A DNA stretch of 64,000 nt from Flammeovirgaceae bacterium UBA5008. Its GTDB lineage: Bacteria > Bacteroidota > Bacteroidia > Cytophagales > Cyclobacteriaceae. Below are positions 62,486 through 64,000 of this stretch, in pieces; the stretch's first letter is position 1, and each line of letters starts with the position of its first letter. The position numbers and the translations under genes were made by a program. The DNA is taken from positions 25,301 through 89,300 of the forward strand of contig DGYK01000031.1 in assembly GCA_002398365.1 (NCBI GenBank), written 5' to 3'. The notes under the pieces are model-generated. The model saw only the letters and a list, made by a program, of their open reading frames with translations, made no database searches and was not told the DNA's origin.

Positions 62486-64000
62486 ATGAAGCGCCTCATT
62501 CTCATCACCACTGGTTTGTTATTCATCTTCCAAAGCTGCAATTCACCCAAGGAAGTAGCCGTCAAGCAATACACCGTCAACCAATTCATGGACATCGTGC
62601 AAATCAATGGTGGAGCTTTCTCACCCGATGAAACCAAAATTGTGTACAACAGTAAAGCCACCGGCATTTTCAATGCATACGAAATCGACATCAAAACCGG
62701 TGTTGAGAAGCAGCTCACCACTTCCACTGATAACGCGGTGTTCAGTCAATCCTATTTCCCAACTGACAACCGCGTGCTCTACACCAGCGATAAAGGTGGC
62801 AATGAAATCAACCACTTGTTTGTATTATCACCCGATGGCTCCGTACAAGATCTGATTCAAGACTCAACTGCCAAGGCGCAGTTTGCCGGATGGAGCTATA
62901 ACAAAAAACTCATGTACTATTCTTCCAACAGCCGCGACAAACGATACTTCGATTTGTACAACGTGCAGGTTTCTGGTGGCGAAACAAAAGTATATCCGTC
63001 CACACTCGTCTATAAAAATGAAAAAGGCCTCAACCCCGATGTGATGTCAAATGATGATCGCTACATCGCGCTCAGCGAAACCATCACCACCAATAACTCC
63101 AACATGTATCTGCTCGATACACAATCTGGCAAACTCAATTTGCTTACCCAACACGATGGCAATGCGCAATATAATGCCCAATACTTTAGCTTGGATGGCA
63201 AAACACTTTTCTACTTAACAGACGAAGGCAGCGAATTCATGTATCTCGCCAGCTACAACATCGAAACTGGCGAGAAGAAAAAAGTAGAGGAAGCCCCTTG
63301 GGATATCATGTACGCATATCTTTCTCGCAATGGAAAATACCGCGTGGTGGCAATCAACAACGATGCCCGCACCGAAATCAAAATTTACAATGAGCAAGAT
63401 GGAGGCAAATTAGTTTCCGTAGAAGGTTTGCCTGAAGGCGACATCACCGGTGTGAATATTTCTGATAGCGAAAAACTGATGTCCTTTTATGTGAGCAGCT
63501 CTAAGTCGCCCAGCAATTTGTTCGTCTACAATTTCGAAACAAAAGAAGTAAAGCAACTCACCAACACCATGACCAAAGAAATCAATCCTGATGATTTGGT
63601 AGCAGGTGAAGTAGTTCGCTTTAAATCATTCGATGGATTGGAAATACCGTGTCTGCTTTACAAGCCCAAAGGAATTAAAGAAGGTCAGAAAGTGCCGGCA
63701 CTCTTGTGGATACACGGTGGCCCGGGCGGACAAACACGCTTGAATTATTCTGCCGCCTTGCAACATTTAGTCAATCATGGCTATGCGGTGCTGGCTGTGA
63801 ACAATCGTGGAAGCTCTGGTTATGGTAAAACTTTTTTTGCGGCAGACGATCGTAAGCATGGCAACGAAGATTTACGCGATTGTGTAGAGTCCAAAAAACT
63901 GTTGGCTTCATTGCCCTATATCGATGCCGACCGCATTGGAATTTATGGCGGCAGCTATGGTGGCTATATGGTTATGGCCGCACTTACATTTGCACCTGAA
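62486..64000 (+). CDS. S9-family (prolyl oligopeptidase-like) lipoprotein peptidase, C-terminus outside window
   Basis: 505 codons from the ATG at 62486 to the window edge. An earlier ATG at 62466 stops after seven codons. Signal peptide with lipobox (LLFIFQSC). Residues about 30-375 form a beta-propeller (repeats such as FSPDETKIVYNS, YFSLDGKTLFYLTDEG). The alpha/beta hydrolase domain then begins (PALLWIHGGPGGQTR) and shows the nucleophile S490 in GGSYGGYM. The catalytic Asp and His lie beyond the edge. It likely cleaves peptides in the periplasm or at the surface. Confidence 0.92.
   Translation, partial: MKRLILITTGLLFIFQSCNSPKEVAVKQYTVNQFMDIVQINGGAFSPDETKIVYNSKATGIFNAYEIDIKTGVEKQLTTSTDNAVFSQSYFPTDNRVLYTSDKGGNEINHLFVLSPDGSVQDLIQDSTAKAQFAGWSYNKKLMYYSSNSRDKRYFDLYNVQVSGGETKVYPSTLVYKNEKGLNPDVMSNDDRYIALSETITTNNSNMYLLDTQSGKLNLLTQHDGNAQYNAQYFSLDGKTLFYLTDEGSEFMYLASYNIETGEKKKVEEAPWDIMYAYLSRNGKYRVVAINNDARTEIKIYNEQDGGKLVSVEGLPEGDITGVNISDSEKLMSFYVSSSKSPSNLFVYNFETKEVKQLTNTMTKEINPDDLVAGEVVRFKSFDGLEIPCLLYKPKGIKEGQKVPALLWIHGGPGGQTRLNYSAALQHLVNHGYAVLAVNNRGSSGYGKTFFAADDRKHGNEDLRDCVESKKLLASLPYIDADRIGIYGGSYGGYMVMAALTFAPE

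Overview
The window looks like chromosome from a member of the Bacteroidota, most likely order Cytophagales. Support comes from a SusC/SusD pair, a type IX secretion (T9SS) C-terminal sorting domain on an SprB-repeat protein, 7TMR-DISM and LytS/LytTR signalling proteins, a CotH-kinase/lamin-tail protein, a bacterial GGGP-synthase-like gene, and several upstream sites matching the Bacteroidota -7 box TAnnTTTG. I saw no rRNA, tRNA or CRISPR array. The species cannot be named from the sequence alone.

Layout. 1-6831 (minus): glyS, M90-type peptidase, scramblase-like protein, dGTPase and a partial CotH protein, packed like an operon. 6900-8195 (minus): sensor kinase. 8288-12468 (plus): universal stress protein and CPA2 antiporter (overlapping), biotin carrier, holin-like and YtxH-like membrane proteins, GGGP synthase. 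12667-15231 (plus): a Kdo-synthesis operon, kdsA / transaldolase-CBS fusion / kdsC-like. 15237-19111 (minus): LytS kinase, LytTR regulator, 7TMR kinase. 19255-25694: carboxypeptidase-regulatory-like protein, Sua5, then mltG-thioesterase-brkB-anmK (peptidoglycan turnover) and a DeoR regulator. 25847-30346: SusC/SusD.

30525-52687 is a 22-kb block, all on the plus strand, of very large secreted or envelope proteins: a HEAT-like protein, a 1537-aa beta-rich giant, a FnIII protein, a 2151-aa SprB-repeat/T9SS adhesin, a beta-barrel protein, and a 1875-aa TANFOR-like/FnIII/zincin protein ending in an ADP-ribosyltransferase-like domain, followed one base later by a small candidate immunity gene. I read it as a polymorphic-toxin locus tied to the T9SS surface machinery. 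52688-54720 is AT-rich, gene-poor accessory DNA with a 13-copy 21-bp minisatellite. 54721-64000 returns to housekeeping and transport genes: PYROXD2-like oxidoreductase, glutamate dehydrogenase, cdsA, CPBP protease, dusB, a RelE-type toxin-antitoxin pair, an EamA transporter and a partial S9 peptidase.

The two most novel items are (1) the transaldolase domain fused to a KdsD-type CBS pair inside a kds operon, which may stand in for arabinose-5-phosphate isomerase, and (2) the giant-protein/toxin locus, whose composition changes sharply inside the toxin gene as expected if the toxin tip has been exchanged.
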